The translations under genes were made by a program, and so were the position numbers. Below the pieces are notes generated by a model. It had not been told where the DNA came from and made no database searches. It saw nothing but the letters and a program-made list of their open reading frames with translations. This document shows positions 24,605-33,746 of a stretch of DNA of 64,000 bases, piece after piece. Source of the stretch: Labrys okinawensis (GTDB taxonomy: Bacteria > Pseudomonadota > Alphaproteobacteria > Rhizobiales > Labraceae); the NCBI RefSeq assembly GCF_002982075.1, contig NZ_PUEJ01000011.1, forward strand, positions 124,001-188,000, read 5' to 3'. Within the stretch, counting starts at the first letter, position 1. Every line of letters starts with the position of its first letter.

Positions 24605-25252
24605 CTAGCCCCTTTCAGCAAAGGCTTCCTGCATCGCCCGCAGAATGATCAGGGCGGACGCTGCGCCGGGATCCATATGGCCCAGGGACCGTTCTCCAAG
24701 CCGGGCGGCGCGGCCGCGGGTCGCGACCATGGACCTCGTTGATTGCGCGCCTTCTGCGCCGGCCTCCACGATATGGCGCCACATCTGCCCGATGGTCAGG
24801 CCGTTTGCCTTGGCGTGAACGGCGACCTCCATTGCCGGAACCCATGTGTCGAGCATCGTCTTGTCCCCGCGCTGCCCTTTGCCACGCAGCTGGATACCCT
24901 TGGTAATGGCTTCGACGATGGCGACCTGTTCCGGCAGGTCGAGGGACTGTTGGCTTTTCAAGGCCTTGGAAGCGTTTTGAAAACCCGTCGCGTAAAGGGG
25001 GCCGGTGGATGCACCGACGGCGTCGAGAAAGGCGGAGGCCGCTGCCGCGAAGACGTCGGAGGGCGTGGCCTGATCAAGATCGAGTCTCGCGAGCGCGCCG
25101 TTGACGGCCGAAAACCCCAAGGCCATGCTGATGCCGTGATCGGCGTCGCCGATCGCGCCGTCGAGGTCGGACAGATATTCCTTCTCCGCCTTTATCGACA
25201 GAGCAATCAGCTGGAACATCCAGCTGAGGCGGCGCGCTGCGGTTTCCGGCAT
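24605..25252 (-). CDS. dhaL: Dihydroxyacetone kinase subunit DhaL (system 1)
   Basis: 215 residues, the ATP-binding eight-helix barrel subunit that phosphorylates the ketose held by DhaK. The Mg-ADP aspartates are in DLDGAIGDADHG near residue 30; GASTGPLYATGF and RGDKTMLDTWVPA are family motifs, and the end SLGHMDPGAAS is canonical. It lies 30 bp downstream of the SorC-DhaK fusion gene and is its obvious catalytic partner. No PTS-type DhaM is in the window, so ATP is probably the phosphate source. Confidence 0.93.
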   Translation of the reverse strand: MPETAARRLSWMFQLIALSIKAEKEYLSDLDGAIGDADHGISMALGFSAVNGALARLDLDQATPSDVFAAAASAFLDAVGASTGPLYATGFQNASKALKSQQSLDLPEQVAIVEAITKGIQLRGKGQRGDKTMLDTWVPAMEVAVHAKANGLTIGQMWRHIVEAGAEGAQSTRSMVATRGRAARLGERSLGHMDPGAASALIILRAMQEAFAERG

Positions 25253-25282
25253 TGCATTGATCTCCCGAACAGCGTGGAATTC

Positions 25283-27421
25283 TCATTGGACCGCAGGTAG
25301 CGGTCCTGCAGGAGGCGCCCCTTTTGCGGTGACCCGAAGAAAGGCGGTATCGCAAGGATGCGACAGGAGATCGGATAGTTCCTGATCCAGGTGCAGGATG
25401 GATATGGATGCACCGTTCATGTCGAGCGACGTGCAGTAATGGCCGACCCAGTTCGCCGCGATGCTGATCCGCTTGGCGCTGAGACGCTCTTCCACGCGCT
25501 TGAACAGGATGTAGAGTTCCATCAGGGGGGTCGAACCGAACGAATTGACCAGAACCGCCACCTGATCTCCCGGGCCGGCAGCCATTTCGGAAAAGACCCT
25601 GTCCATGATGCGGTCGACGATTTCGTCGGCTTGCATCATCTTCTCGCGAATGACGCCCCGCTCGCCATGAATGCCCATGCCGATTTCCATCTCGTCAGGA
25701 CCGATCTCGAAGTTGTGCCGGCGGGTTTGCGGCAGGGAACATGGTTCCAGCGCGACCCCCATCGTATAGGTGCGCCTGTTGGCCTTGCGCGCGATGGCCT
25801 CGCATTCCTCGAGCGACAGTCCGCGATCGCAGGCGGCGCCGGCGATCTTGAAGACAAAGAAATTGCCCGCCACGCCGCGCCGTCCGTCGCGATCCTCGAC
25901 CGGTGAGGAGGAGATATCGTCAGTCGTCAGCACCGTACGTGTGGGTATGTTCGCCTCCTGCGCCAGCTCGGCCGCCATTTCAAAGTTCATGACATCGCCG
26001 ACATAGTTGCCGTAGACGAAAAGGACACCGGCTCCGCCCGAGGCAGCCTTTGCGCATTCGAGGATCGGAACAGGGGGAGGCGAGGAGAAGACGTTGCCGA
26101 TCGCCACCGCGTCGGCCAACCCCTTGCCGACATAACCGAGAAAGCAGGGTTCGTGGCCGGAACCGCCGCCGATGACCAGGCCGACCTTGCCCGCACGCGG
26201 GCCATGGCGCGCAACCAGTGCACGCTTTGAGCCGTTGATCGGCGCGACATGAGCAGCATGCGCCTTGATGACCCCGTCAAGCATTTCATCGACAACGTCA
26301 TCGGGGTTGTTGAGAAATTTCTTGATATGGGTGCGGTTATGGCTGGGCGGGACAGCCGAAGGTTCCTGCCGCAAGCGTTGGGCAGGCTTGCTGTGGATCT
26401 GCGCCACCCCGTCGGCATGGAGGATGCCGCGCCCGGTCGCCGCATCGGTGATCAACACGCTGACATAGCCGCCTCTCAGCGCCGCCAGAATGGCCGGCAC
26501 CTTGTCGAAACCGCCGGCAACCGCAATGCGCATGTCGCTATCGCGCAGCCGATCGAGTGAAATGCCGATCGTCCTGTCGTCCAGAGGTCCGGAAACGGGG
26601 TGGCCATGGGCGTCGATGAAACGGCCAGCAATCACGCCGACGGCATTTCTGGCCAGATAGTCCTGGATCGACACGTCCTCGAAGAATCCGCTCGTGTGGA
26701 TCGTCGAATTCGGCCGAAGGGACGAAATGCCGAAAAGTGCCTTGTTGGCTCGGGTCAGCGAGTGAAATTGCTCGGCAATGACCGGCTCGTCCAAGAAAGC
26801 CGATTTGACCTGCGCATTCGACACGATAGCCGGCGCGGTGATGTTGATGAGTTGGGCATTCGTGGCTTTGGCGAGCGCCGCCGCGCACAGCTCCGGCGTA
26901 TAGGCGAAACCGGCTCGGGTGCCGCCGGTGGCCTGGACGACCGTCACGTCCTGCAGATTGGAGATATGCAGGTTTTCGGCGATGGACAGGACTGTGCGCC
27001 CCCATGCGACGGCCACCGTGTCGCCGGATTTCAGCAGCTTTGCAACGGCTTGCGCGCCGGCGGCTCCCAGGCGGTCGATCAAGGTTCGCGATCCGTCATC
27101 GTCGGGCACGACGAGGCAGTCGGTCAATCCGAAATGCTGTTTCAGCTCCTGCGCGACGACCAGGGAGCTCAGCCGCGCAGGCTCGATGGAAATGCTGACG
27201 ATGCCGCGGCTGCGCGCTTCGGCAAGGTAGCTGTTGACCGTTGCGCGCGAGATTCCCATTATCTCGGCGATATCGCCCTGTGTGCGTCCGTCCTCGTAAT
27301 AAAGCCAGCAGGCCCACACATAGGGATCGTCGCCATATCGCAGCGGTATGACATCGGCCAATTCCGCCTGACCAGGCTTGGCCATGGCGTTTTTTTTACT
27401 CAGCGCCATCTTGTTTGCCAT
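25283..27421 (-). CDS. SorC family sugar-sensing regulator fused to dihydroxyacetone kinase subunit DhaK
   Basis: 712 residues. Residues 30-360 are a SorC/DeoR-type regulator: a helix-turn-helix (YYEDGRTQGDIAEIMGISRA) and a sugar-phosphate-binding domain (VAWGRTVLSIA, TGGTRAG, then AVAGGFDKVPAILAALRGGY). After a linker with PSAVPPSHNRTH, residues 367-712 are a complete DhaK: GGGSGHEP, the aspartate in GNYVGD (about D476) and the covalent substrate histidine in MGIHGERG (about H585). So the chain can in principle bind DNA, sense a sugar phosphate and hold a ketose for phosphorylation. DhaL, its kinase partner, is encoded next. The start is uncertain: ATG 27421, 27409 or 27385. The upstream unit ends in a terminator at 27486-27529, so this gene has its own promoter. 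Confidence 0.93.
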   Translation of the reverse strand: MANKMALSKKNAMAKPGQAELADVIPLRYGDDPYVWACWLYYEDGRTQGDIAEIMGISRATVNSYLAEARSRGIVSISIEPARLSSLVVAQELKQHFGLTDCLVVPDDDGSRTLIDRLGAAGAQAVAKLLKSGDTVAVAWGRTVLSIAENLHISNLQDVTVVQATGGTRAGFAYTPELCAAALAKATNAQLINITAPAIVSNAQVKSAFLDEPVIAEQFHSLTRANKALFGISSLRPNSTIHTSGFFEDVSIQDYLARNAVGVIAGRFIDAHGHPVSGPLDDRTIGISLDRLRDSDMRIAVAGGFDKVPAILAALRGGYVSVLITDAATGRGILHADGVAQIHSKPAQRLRQEPSAVPPSHNRTHIKKFLNNPDDVVDEMLDGVIKAHAAHVAPINGSKRALVARHGPRAGKVGLVIGGGSGHEPCFLGYVGKGLADAVAIGNVFSSPPPVPILECAKAASGGAGVLFVYGNYVGDVMNFEMAAELAQEANIPTRTVLTTDDISSSPVEDRDGRRGVAGNFFVFKIAGAACDRGLSLEECEAIARKANRRTYTMGVALEPCSLPQTRRHNFEIGPDEMEIGMGIHGERGVIREKMMQADEIVDRIMDRVFSEMAAGPGDQVAVLVNSFGSTPLMELYILFKRVEERLSAKRISIAANWVGHYCTSLDMNGASISILHLDQELSDLLSHPCDTAFLRVTAKGAPPAGPLPAVQ

Positions 27422-27485
27422 TGCTCCTGCGTCGGTCGGGAAGGCTTGCAGGACAATGCCTTTGTCTCGTTTTGCGAAGATTCAA

Positions 27486-27529
27486 AACAAAAAGCGGCCC
27501 GACCCTCCAAGCATAAAGGGGGGCCGCCA
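27486..27529 (-). terminator. Predicted terminator after the dhaKL operon (minus strand)
   Basis: Read on the minus strand, GCGGCCC and GGGCCGC arms enclose about 24 nt and are followed by TTTTTG. It lies 23 bp past the DhaL (system 2) stop and separates that unit from the SorC-DhaK gene. Confidence 0.7.
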
Positions 27530-27551
27530 TGTTGCGCAAATCGGCCGTCTC

Positions 27552-28193
27552 TTATTGCAGTTGCTCGCGGGCGCCGAGTGACAATTCTTTGAGAATGATG
27601 GCGCAGGAGGTTGCCCCGGCGTCCAGGACGCCGCGGGACCGTTCGCCCAGACGGCTGGCGCGTCCGATCCTGGCCACCAAATCTATGGTGGAATCGCGCC
27701 CCTTTTCTGCTGCTTCGACAAGCGCATCCAGGGCTTCGGCAAAGGATCTGCCGGCAGCGTTTGCGTCATCGAACGCGGCAAGGGCCGGAACGAATGTGTC
27801 CAGAAGCGTCTTGTCGCCTACCTTGGCGGAGCCGATGGATTGAATGCCTTCGAGGCCCGCATGCAGCATGCGGCTGAAGGCGGCGGCGTCGATGGCGTCG
27901 ACACCCTCGATCTTTTCGGCGAATTCCGTAAACATGACGCCATAGAGCGGTCCCATCGAACCGCCGATCTCGGTCATCAGGACGGTGCCCAGCGTGTCGA
28001 GCGAGCCTGAAAGGGAGGCGTTCTTGCCCTTGAGCCGCTCGGCAGCCAGGTTGAAGCCTTTCGCCATGTTGACGCCGTGATCGCCGTCGCCGATCTTGCC
28101 GTCGATTTCGCTGAGATAGGCCCGATTTTCGATAATGCGTTCTGCCATGGCCAGAACGATGTCGCCGGCTTCCGCATTGTTCAGGGTTTGCAT
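27552..28193 (-). CDS. dhaL: Dihydroxyacetone kinase subunit DhaL (system 2)
   Basis: 213 residues with the Mg-ADP motif EIDGKIGDGDHGVNMAKGF near residue 30, EIGGSMGPLYGVMF and VGDKTLLDTFVPAL. The end GVLDAGATSCAIIL is a variant of the usual DPGA motif. It starts 12 bp after the DhaK gene upstream, so the two subunits are made together. The GSMGPLYG form is seen in ATP-dependent two-subunit ketose kinases of the erythrulose-kinase type, though the substrate cannot be read from sequence. Confidence 0.93.
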   Translation of the reverse strand: MQTLNNAEAGDIVLAMAERIIENRAYLSEIDGKIGDGDHGVNMAKGFNLAAERLKGKNASLSGSLDTLGTVLMTEIGGSMGPLYGVMFTEFAEKIEGVDAIDAAAFSRMLHAGLEGIQSIGSAKVGDKTLLDTFVPALAAFDDANAAGRSFAEALDALVEAAEKGRDSTIDLVARIGRASRLGERSRGVLDAGATSCAIILKELSLGAREQLQ

Positions 28194-28205
28194 GAGGCGT
28201 TCTCT

Positions 28206-29198
28206 TTACAAGATTGCAGCGCAGCGCACGTCCGTATCGAGCAGTTCCTTCAGTTCGTCGTCAAGAGCCATGACCGTCAGGGTTGCGCCGATCATTTCCA
28301 GCGAGGTGAAGTAATTGCCGATATAGGTGCGATGGATTTTCAGGCCGCGTTTGACGATCTCGGATTCGATCGTATCGTTCAGGATGTAGAGTTCATTGAG
28401 CGGTGTCGCACCGAGGCCGGAAACCAGCACGGCGACTTCGGTGCCCTCGGGAAGATCGTGGTCGTCGAGAACGATCGTGCACATGTCGCGAGCGATCTCG
28501 GCCGCGGATTTCAGCGGCTCCACGCGGACGCCCGGCTCGCCGTGATGGCCAATGCCGACCTCCATCGTGCCCGGTGCGATCTCGAAATTCGGATGGCCGA
28601 CAGCCGGCAGGGTACAGGGACCGAGGCCCACGCCGATCGAACGGCAATTGTCGATCGCCCTTTGCGCAGTCGCGCGAACGGTCTCGAGCGAGGCGCCCTT
28701 TGCCGCCTTGGCGCCGCCAACCTTCCACATGAAGATCTCGCCAGCGACGCCCCGGCGTTTTTCGCGCTCGTCGCGGGACGCCGAGCAGACATCGTCGTTG
28801 GCAACCACAGTCGCCACTTCGATGCCGTCCTTTGCGGCGAGCTTGATCGCCATCTTCACGTTCATGTTGTCGCCGGCGTAATTGCCGTAAAGGCAGACTA
28901 CGCCCTTTCCGCCATCGGCCTCACGGATGGCATCGTAGAAACTCTTGGCCGTGGGGGAGGAAAACAGTTCTCCGACAGCGACGGCATCGAGCATGTTCTC
29001 GCCGGTATAGCCAATGAAAGCCGGCTCATGGCCGGAGCCGCCGCCCGTGACGACGCCTACCTTGCCAGCACGAGGCGCATTCCTGGCGGCGATGACACGG
29101 GGATTGTCGGCGAGGCGAACAATATCGGAATGGGCCTTGACGAACCCTTTTACCGTGTCCTCGACGACTTCGTCGGGATTGTTGACGAACCGCTGCAT
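28206..29198 (-). CDS. dhaK: Dihydroxyacetone kinase subunit DhaK (system 2)
   Basis: 330 residues. GGGSGHEPAF near residue 55, the aspartate in GNYAGDNMN and the covalent substrate histidine in VGIGHHGEPGV mark it as a complete DhaK that binds a short ketose through a hemiaminal. ATG 29198 has AGGAG upstream. It is followed by DhaL and preceded 33 bp upstream by a polyol-type dehydrogenase, the order expected for polyol to ketose to ketose phosphate. Confidence 0.94.
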   Translation of the reverse strand: MQRFVNNPDEVVEDTVKGFVKAHSDIVRLADNPRVIAARNAPRAGKVGVVTGGGSGHEPAFIGYTGENMLDAVAVGELFSSPTAKSFYDAIREADGGKGVVCLYGNYAGDNMNVKMAIKLAAKDGIEVATVVANDDVCSASRDEREKRRGVAGEIFMWKVGGAKAAKGASLETVRATAQRAIDNCRSIGVGLGPCTLPAVGHPNFEIAPGTMEVGIGHHGEPGVRVEPLKSAAEIARDMCTIVLDDHDLPEGTEVAVLVSGLGATPLNELYILNDTIESEIVKRGLKIHRTYIGNYFTSLEMIGATLTVMALDDELKELLDTDVRCAAIL

Positions 29199-29231
29199 GA
29201 TTTCTCCTATGGGTTCCTGGAGCGCTTCGGC

Positions 29232-30005
29232 TCAAAGGATCGTGTAGCCGCCATCGATCAGCAAGTCGGCGCCATTGATCATATCCGCACCGGCGGAAGC
29301 GAGGAAAACGGCCGCAGCCGCGATTTCCTCGGGAAAGGCGAACCGACCGGTGGGAATGCGTTTTCGGGCGGCATCGCCCTTCTCTCCCGCCCAGGCCTTC
29401 TTGCCCAGTTCGGTGAGCACGATGGTGGGAGAAAGCGTGTTGACGGTGATGCCGTATTTGCCCCACTCGGCCGCAAAGGTCTTGGACATGCCGATCACGC
29501 CGAATTTCGAGGCGCAATAGGCCACATGCTCCTCGATGGCGACAGTGCCCGCCTGCGAAGCGAGATTGATGATCCTGCCGCCCTTGCCGGCACCGATCAT
29601 TTCCCGGCCGACAGCCTGCGTGACCAGGAAGCTGCCTTTGAGATTGATGTCGATCGTCCTGGTCCAGTGGTCCAGCGGCAGATCTTCGGCCGGAGCCAGG
29701 AACACGACCCCGGCGCTGTTGACCGCGACGTCGATGCCACCAAACGCAGCCTTCGTACCCGTGATCGCGGCATTGACGGATTCAGGATCGGTGACATTGC
29801 ACACGAATGCTCGTGCGCCATTCCCAAGCTTGGCCGCCTGCACGGCGGCGAGTTCGGCGTTGATGTCGAGAACGGCGACCCGGGCTCCCTTGGCGGCGAA
29901 AGCCGCTGCAATGGCCGCACCGATACCGGAGGCGGCTCCGGTGACGAGGGCGACCTTGCCGGAGAGCGGAAAGGTCAGGTCGATTTGAGGCGCGATATCG
30001 GTCAT
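29232..30005 (-). CDS. SDR oxidoreductase, polyol dehydrogenase type
   Basis: 257 residues. NAD site TGAASGIGAAIA near residue 23, DINAE after strand 2 (acidic, so NAD preferred), NSAGV, the catalytic Ser in NLASQAG, and YCASK. The overall pattern (IVLTELGKKAWAGEKGD loop, DLLIDGGYTIL end) resembles D-threitol, galactitol and arabitol dehydrogenases. Between a sugar importer and a DhaK/DhaL pair it most likely oxidises a short polyol such as a tetritol or glycerol to the ketose that the kinase then phosphorylates. Confidence 0.9.
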   Translation of the reverse strand: MTDIAPQIDLTFPLSGKVALVTGAASGIGAAIAAAFAAKGARVAVLDINAELAAVQAAKLGNGARAFVCNVTDPESVNAAITGTKAAFGGIDVAVNSAGVVFLAPAEDLPLDHWTRTIDINLKGSFLVTQAVGREMIGAGKGGRIINLASQAGTVAIEEHVAYCASKFGVIGMSKTFAAEWGKYGITVNTLSPTIVLTELGKKAWAGEKGDAARKRIPTGRFAFPEEIAAAAVFLASAGADMINGADLLIDGGYTIL

Positions 30006-30029
30006 GTCGATGGGTCCTGTCGGCGGAAG

Positions 30030-30055
30030 GCGCGGGGCGAGGCGATGCCCCGCGC
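30030..30055. other. Strong intercistronic hairpin after the binding-protein gene
   Basis: GCGCGGGGC-N8-GCCCCGCGC, a 9-bp perfect GC stem in the 57-bp gap between the binding-protein stop (30063) and the dehydrogenase start. No U-run. Such hairpins often protect the binding-protein part of the message so that it is made in excess. Confidence 0.65.
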
Positions 30056-30062
30056 GTAAGAA

Positions 30063-31055
30063 TCACTTGCTGCGAGCGGCGAGCAGCTTGTCGACATTGT
30101 CGGCGGTGACGGGCGTCCACGGCACGTTGTATTCCTTGGCGGTGCCATTGTTGAACGGCATGCTGGGATACTGGGCCCAGATATCGGATTGCGGCTTGTA
30201 GTTGCCCTTCCTGGCCTGGAAGATGGCAAGGTCCAGGGCTCCCTGCGCCTGGGCGCGGGCATCCTGCAGGATCGAGGTCATCGTGCCCTGCTTGACCGCA
30301 TGGAGCGCGTCGGTGACGCCATCGATGCCGGCAATCGCGAAATCCTTGACGTTCAGCTTGGCCGCCTTGATGGCCTCGATCGCGCCGAGCGCCATCTCGT
30401 CATTCTGGCCGATGACGCCGTTGATCTGGCCGGGATGTGCCGTCAGCCAGTTTTCCATCAGGGTCTGCGCCTCGGCGCGTGACCAGTTGGCGGTCTGGTC
30501 TTCAATAACCTTTACATTCGGGCATTCCGCCAAGGCCTTCTTGTTGCCTTCGAGGCGGGAGATCTGTGCCGACTGCCCGATCGGGCCCTCGATGATGACG
30601 ACATTGCCCTTGCAGCCGATCTTGTCGAGCACGCTCTTGGCCTCCAGATAGCCGGAGATCGTGTCGTCGGAGCCGATATAGGACGACAACAGGTCGGAGT
30701 GGACGCGCGTGTTCGAGCCGACCACGGGAATGCCGGCATCATGCGCGGCCTGGACGGCGGTGGCACCGGCCTCGATGTCGATGGGCACGAAGATGATCGC
30801 ATCGAATTTCTGCGTGATCATCGTGTTGAACTGTTCCTGCTGCACGAGCGCATCGTAGCGCCCGTCGAAGACGGTCAGTTCCACCTCTCCGCTCTTGACG
30901 GCGGGATGCTCCTTCAGCGCCGCCGTCCAGATCTGCATGAACTCGGCGTTGAGGCCGTAAGGGGCCGCGCCGATCTTGATTTTCTTGTCCTGCGCCAGGG
31001 CCGGCGTCACTAGCAACGCCGTGGCCGCGGCCAGGGCGAAAAGCAGTTTCCTCAT
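30063..31055 (-). CDS. Sugar ABC transporter substrate-binding protein (RbsB type, importer A)
   Basis: 330 residues, periplasmic-binding-protein type I fold. Signal peptide 1-21 (TPALA-QDK). The body shows DAIIFVPIDIEAGATAVQ, GIPVVGSNTRV, YIGSDDTISGYLEAK and the hinge IDGVTDALHAVKQG. The ATG has GGAGGAG. It is the third gene of the minus-strand operon ATPase, permease, binding protein, dehydrogenase, DhaK, DhaL, so its ligand is probably the polyol or ketose that those enzymes process. Confidence 0.94.
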   Translation of the reverse strand: MRKLLFALAAATALLVTPALAQDKKIKIGAAPYGLNAEFMQIWTAALKEHPAVKSGEVELTVFDGRYDALVQQEQFNTMITQKFDAIIFVPIDIEAGATAVQAAHDAGIPVVGSNTRVHSDLLSSYIGSDDTISGYLEAKSVLDKIGCKGNVVIIEGPIGQSAQISRLEGNKKALAECPNVKVIEDQTANWSRAEAQTLMENWLTAHPGQINGVIGQNDEMALGAIEAIKAAKLNVKDFAIAGIDGVTDALHAVKQGTMTSILQDARAQAQGALDLAIFQARKGNYKPQSDIWAQYPSMPFNNGTAKEYNVPWTPVTADNVDKLLAARSK

Positions 31056-31139
31056 GGTCGTTCTCCTCCGAAAAAATGCCGCAGCCTTGACGGCACGCGG
31101 TTCTGGATCGCGGGCGCGAGCGTCCGGATGGCACGGGGC

Positions 31140-32144
31140 TTACTCGCCCTGGTTTCTCTTCTGGTCCAGCATCACGGCACCGACGATCAGGGCACCCTTG
31201 AGAACCTGCTGGTAGTAGGATTGGATGCCCATCAGATCGAGGCCGTTGTTCATCACGCCGATGATCAGGGCGCCGATCAGCGTGCCAGTGATACGACCGA
31301 CGCCACCTGACAGGCTGGTGCCGCCGATCACCACGGCCGCGATGGCATCGAGCTCGTAGGCGATGCCGGCCTGGGGTAGGGCGGAGCCGGTGCGGGCCGC
31401 CAGCATCATGCCCGCCAGGCCCGAAAGTCCGCCGGAGATGACGTAGACGCTGAAACGGATGCGGGCAACGTTGATGCCCGAGGTCTTGGCGGCATGCGGG
31501 TTGCCGCCCACCGCATAGATATAGCGGCCGAAGCGCGTGCGGTTCAGGACCCACCAGGACAGGGCAAACGCAACGGCAAGCAGGATGACGGGTGCAGGAA
31601 TGCCGAACAGGCTGCCGGTGCCGATCCAGCGGAATTCGGGCGTGAGAGCGGGCACGGGCCGGCCTCCGCCATAAATGAGTGTCAGGCCGCGCGCCGCCGA
31701 GAGCATGCCGAGCGTGGCCACGAAGGCCGGAACCGCGAAACGCGAGACGATGACACCGGAAACCGCGCCACAGGCAAGCCCGACCAGAAGACCCACCGCC
31801 AAGGCGAGGTAGAACGGGTAAGGCGCGCCCGACAGGCCAGCTGTTGCCGACGTGGTCGCGAAACTGGCGGCGACGATGCCGGTGAGTGCCGCTACCGAGC
31901 CGACCGACAGATCGATCCCCCGCGTCAGGATGACGAAAGTCATGCCAACAGCCAGGACGCCGTTTATGGCGGTCTGCAACAGCACGTTGGAAATGTTGCC
32001 CGCGGTCAGGAAGTACTGGTTGGAGAACGACAGGATCAAGGCCAGCAACAAGAAGGCAATGAAGATGCCATATTCCTGGACGATCAGCCGACGATGTTCC
32101 TTGCCGGGCCAGATGCTGGTCGAAGGATTCTGGTTAGCGGACAC
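31140..32144 (-). CDS. Sugar ABC transporter permease (RbsC type, importer A)
   Basis: 334 residues, multi-spanning. The family motif is TRGIDLSVGSVAALTG in the first third, and the C-terminal block GGTSLSGGVGRITGTLIGAL is the ATPase-contact region. It sits between the ATPase gene (45 bp upstream) and the binding protein (84 bp downstream). It presumably forms a homodimeric channel, as only one permease is present in this operon. Confidence 0.94.
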   Translation of the reverse strand: MSANQNPSTSIWPGKEHRRLIVQEYGIFIAFLLLALILSFSNQYFLTAGNISNVLLQTAINGVLAVGMTFVILTRGIDLSVGSVAALTGIVAASFATTSATAGLSGAPYPFYLALAVGLLVGLACGAVSGVIVSRFAVPAFVATLGMLSAARGLTLIYGGGRPVPALTPEFRWIGTGSLFGIPAPVILLAVAFALSWWVLNRTRFGRYIYAVGGNPHAAKTSGINVARIRFSVYVISGGLSGLAGMMLAARTGSALPQAGIAYELDAIAAVVIGGTSLSGGVGRITGTLIGALIIGVMNNGLDLMGIQSYYQQVLKGALIVGAVMLDQKRNQGE

Positions 32145-32188
32145 GTGGATTTCCTTCTTGTGCCGGCCGATACACCGGGACGTCGATC

Positions 32189-33667
32189 TCAGGTGGACAG
32201 ATGCACGAGCGACTGCGCGTCGGTTTCTTCGCGCCGATGGATCCCGGCTGACCGACCCTGCCGCATCACCAGGATGCGGTCGGACATGCCGAGCACTTCG
32301 TCTATTTCGGATGAGATCATCACGACCGTGCCGCCCGCCGCCGCGAAATCGCAGATGATGCGGTAGATCTCGCGCTTGGCGCCGACATCGACGCCGCGCG
32401 TCGGCTCATCCAGCAGGAGAAGCCTGGGCTGGCGCAGGAACCACTTGCCGAGCACGACTTTTTGCTGGTTGCCACCGGACAGGCCGGAAACCGGCATGGT
32501 ATCGCGCGCTGCCTTGATACCGAACCGCGCGATCATGTCGGCCGAGGCAGCCCGTTCCCGCCGGTGCTGCATGATGAAACCCGGGCTCAACTCCGGCAGG
32601 CTCGCCAAGCAGATGTTGTTGCGCACGCTATCGGAAAGATTGAGGCCGGTGAGCTTGCGGTCCTCGGTGACGAGCGCGATACCCGCGCGCATGGCGTCAG
32701 CGGGACGAGAAATGGCCAGCTTCTCGCCGTCCAGGGTAATACTGCCGGCTGTCGGCCTGTCCAGGCCAAACAGGCAGTCGAAGATCTGGGTACGACCCGA
32801 TCCCATCAGGCCGTAGATGCCGAAGATCTCGCCCCGGCGCACCGAAAATGAAATGTCCTCGATCTTGCCGGGAGCGGTGAGACCGCTGACCTCGAAGCTG
32901 ATCGTCTCGGCGGGACGGTTGGTCTTGACATATTCCTCCCCGAGTTCCCGGCCGACGATCATGCGGATCAGCTCGGGCCGGGTGATATCGGCCAAGGCCC
33001 CGCTGCCTACATAACTGCCGTCCCGGAAGACGGTATAGGAATCGGCGATCTGGAAGATTTCCGACAGCCGGTGGGAGACATAGACGACGCCCTTGCCGGC
33101 GGCCTTGAGCCGCTCGATGGCCGAGAACAGGTGCTGGGCTTCCTTCTCGCCGATGGCGGAGGTCGGCTCGTCCATGAAGATGACCTCGGCGTCGTGGCTC
33201 AGCGCCTTGGCGATCTCCACGAGCTGCATCTGCGCCACCGAGAGATTCATCATGTATTGGCTGGCACGGATATTGAAGCCGAGCTGATCGAACAGCGCCT
33301 GGGCTTCCCGGTTCATCTTTCGGAAATCGATGCCGCCGAAGCGGGCCGACGGTTCGCGCCCGAGGAAAATGTTCTCGGCCGCCGTCATGTGGGGAACCGG
33401 GCTGAGTTCCTGTTCGATGATGGCAATGCCGGAAGCCAGCGCTTCGGCCGGAGTGGAGAACTCCACGGCCTTGCCGCGGCGGCGGATCACGCCGGCGTCT
33501 CTGCGATGCAGCCCCATCAGGATCTTCAGGAAGGTGGACTTGCCCGCGCCGTTGCCGCCGCACAGGGCATGGACGGACCCCGCATGGAGCTTGAAGGCGC
33601 CATTTCGCAAGGCAGCAACGCCGCCGAAGGACTTTTTGAGCCCTTCCACCTCAAGCAAGAGATCCAC
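32189..33667 (-). CDS. Sugar ABC transporter ATPase (RbsA/MglA type, importer A)
   Basis: 492 residues with two nucleotide-binding domains. Domain 1: Walker A GGNGAGKST, signature LSVAQMQLVEIAKAL, Walker B VIFMDEPTSAIG. Domain 2: degenerate Walker A (GLMGSGRTQI, usual in this family), signature LSGGNQQKVVLGKW, Walker B LLLLDEPTRGVD. The start is set at GTG 33667, which follows AGGAGAGGAAG; the ORF extends five codons further. First gene of the operon; two copies of a TTGACA-type palindrome lie 80-115 bp upstream in the divergent promoter region. Confidence 0.94.
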   Translation of the reverse strand: MDLLLEVEGLKKSFGGVAALRNGAFKLHAGSVHALCGGNGAGKSTFLKILMGLHRRDAGVIRRRGKAVEFSTPAEALASGIAIIEQELSPVPHMTAAENIFLGREPSARFGGIDFRKMNREAQALFDQLGFNIRASQYMMNLSVAQMQLVEIAKALSHDAEVIFMDEPTSAIGEKEAQHLFSAIERLKAAGKGVVYVSHRLSEIFQIADSYTVFRDGSYVGSGALADITRPELIRMIVGRELGEEYVKTNRPAETISFEVSGLTAPGKIEDISFSVRRGEIFGIYGLMGSGRTQIFDCLFGLDRPTAGSITLDGEKLAISRPADAMRAGIALVTEDRKLTGLNLSDSVRNNICLASLPELSPGFIMQHRRERAASADMIARFGIKAARDTMPVSGLSGGNQQKVVLGKWFLRQPRLLLLDEPTRGVDVGAKREIYRIICDFAAAGGTVVMISSEIDEVLGMSDRILVMRQGRSAGIHRREETDAQSLVHLST

Positions 33668-33746
33668 GCTTCCTCTCCTCATATGCGCTCGCCGCCTGGC
33701 GGGCGGGGCACGTCGATGTCATCGGATCCAAATCCGAGCGTCGATA

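Noticed and set aside
28077..30059. 660-residue plus-strand ORF over the dhaK/dhaL/SDR genes
   Set aside because: Antisense shadow; the minus-strand genes carry all catalytic motifs.
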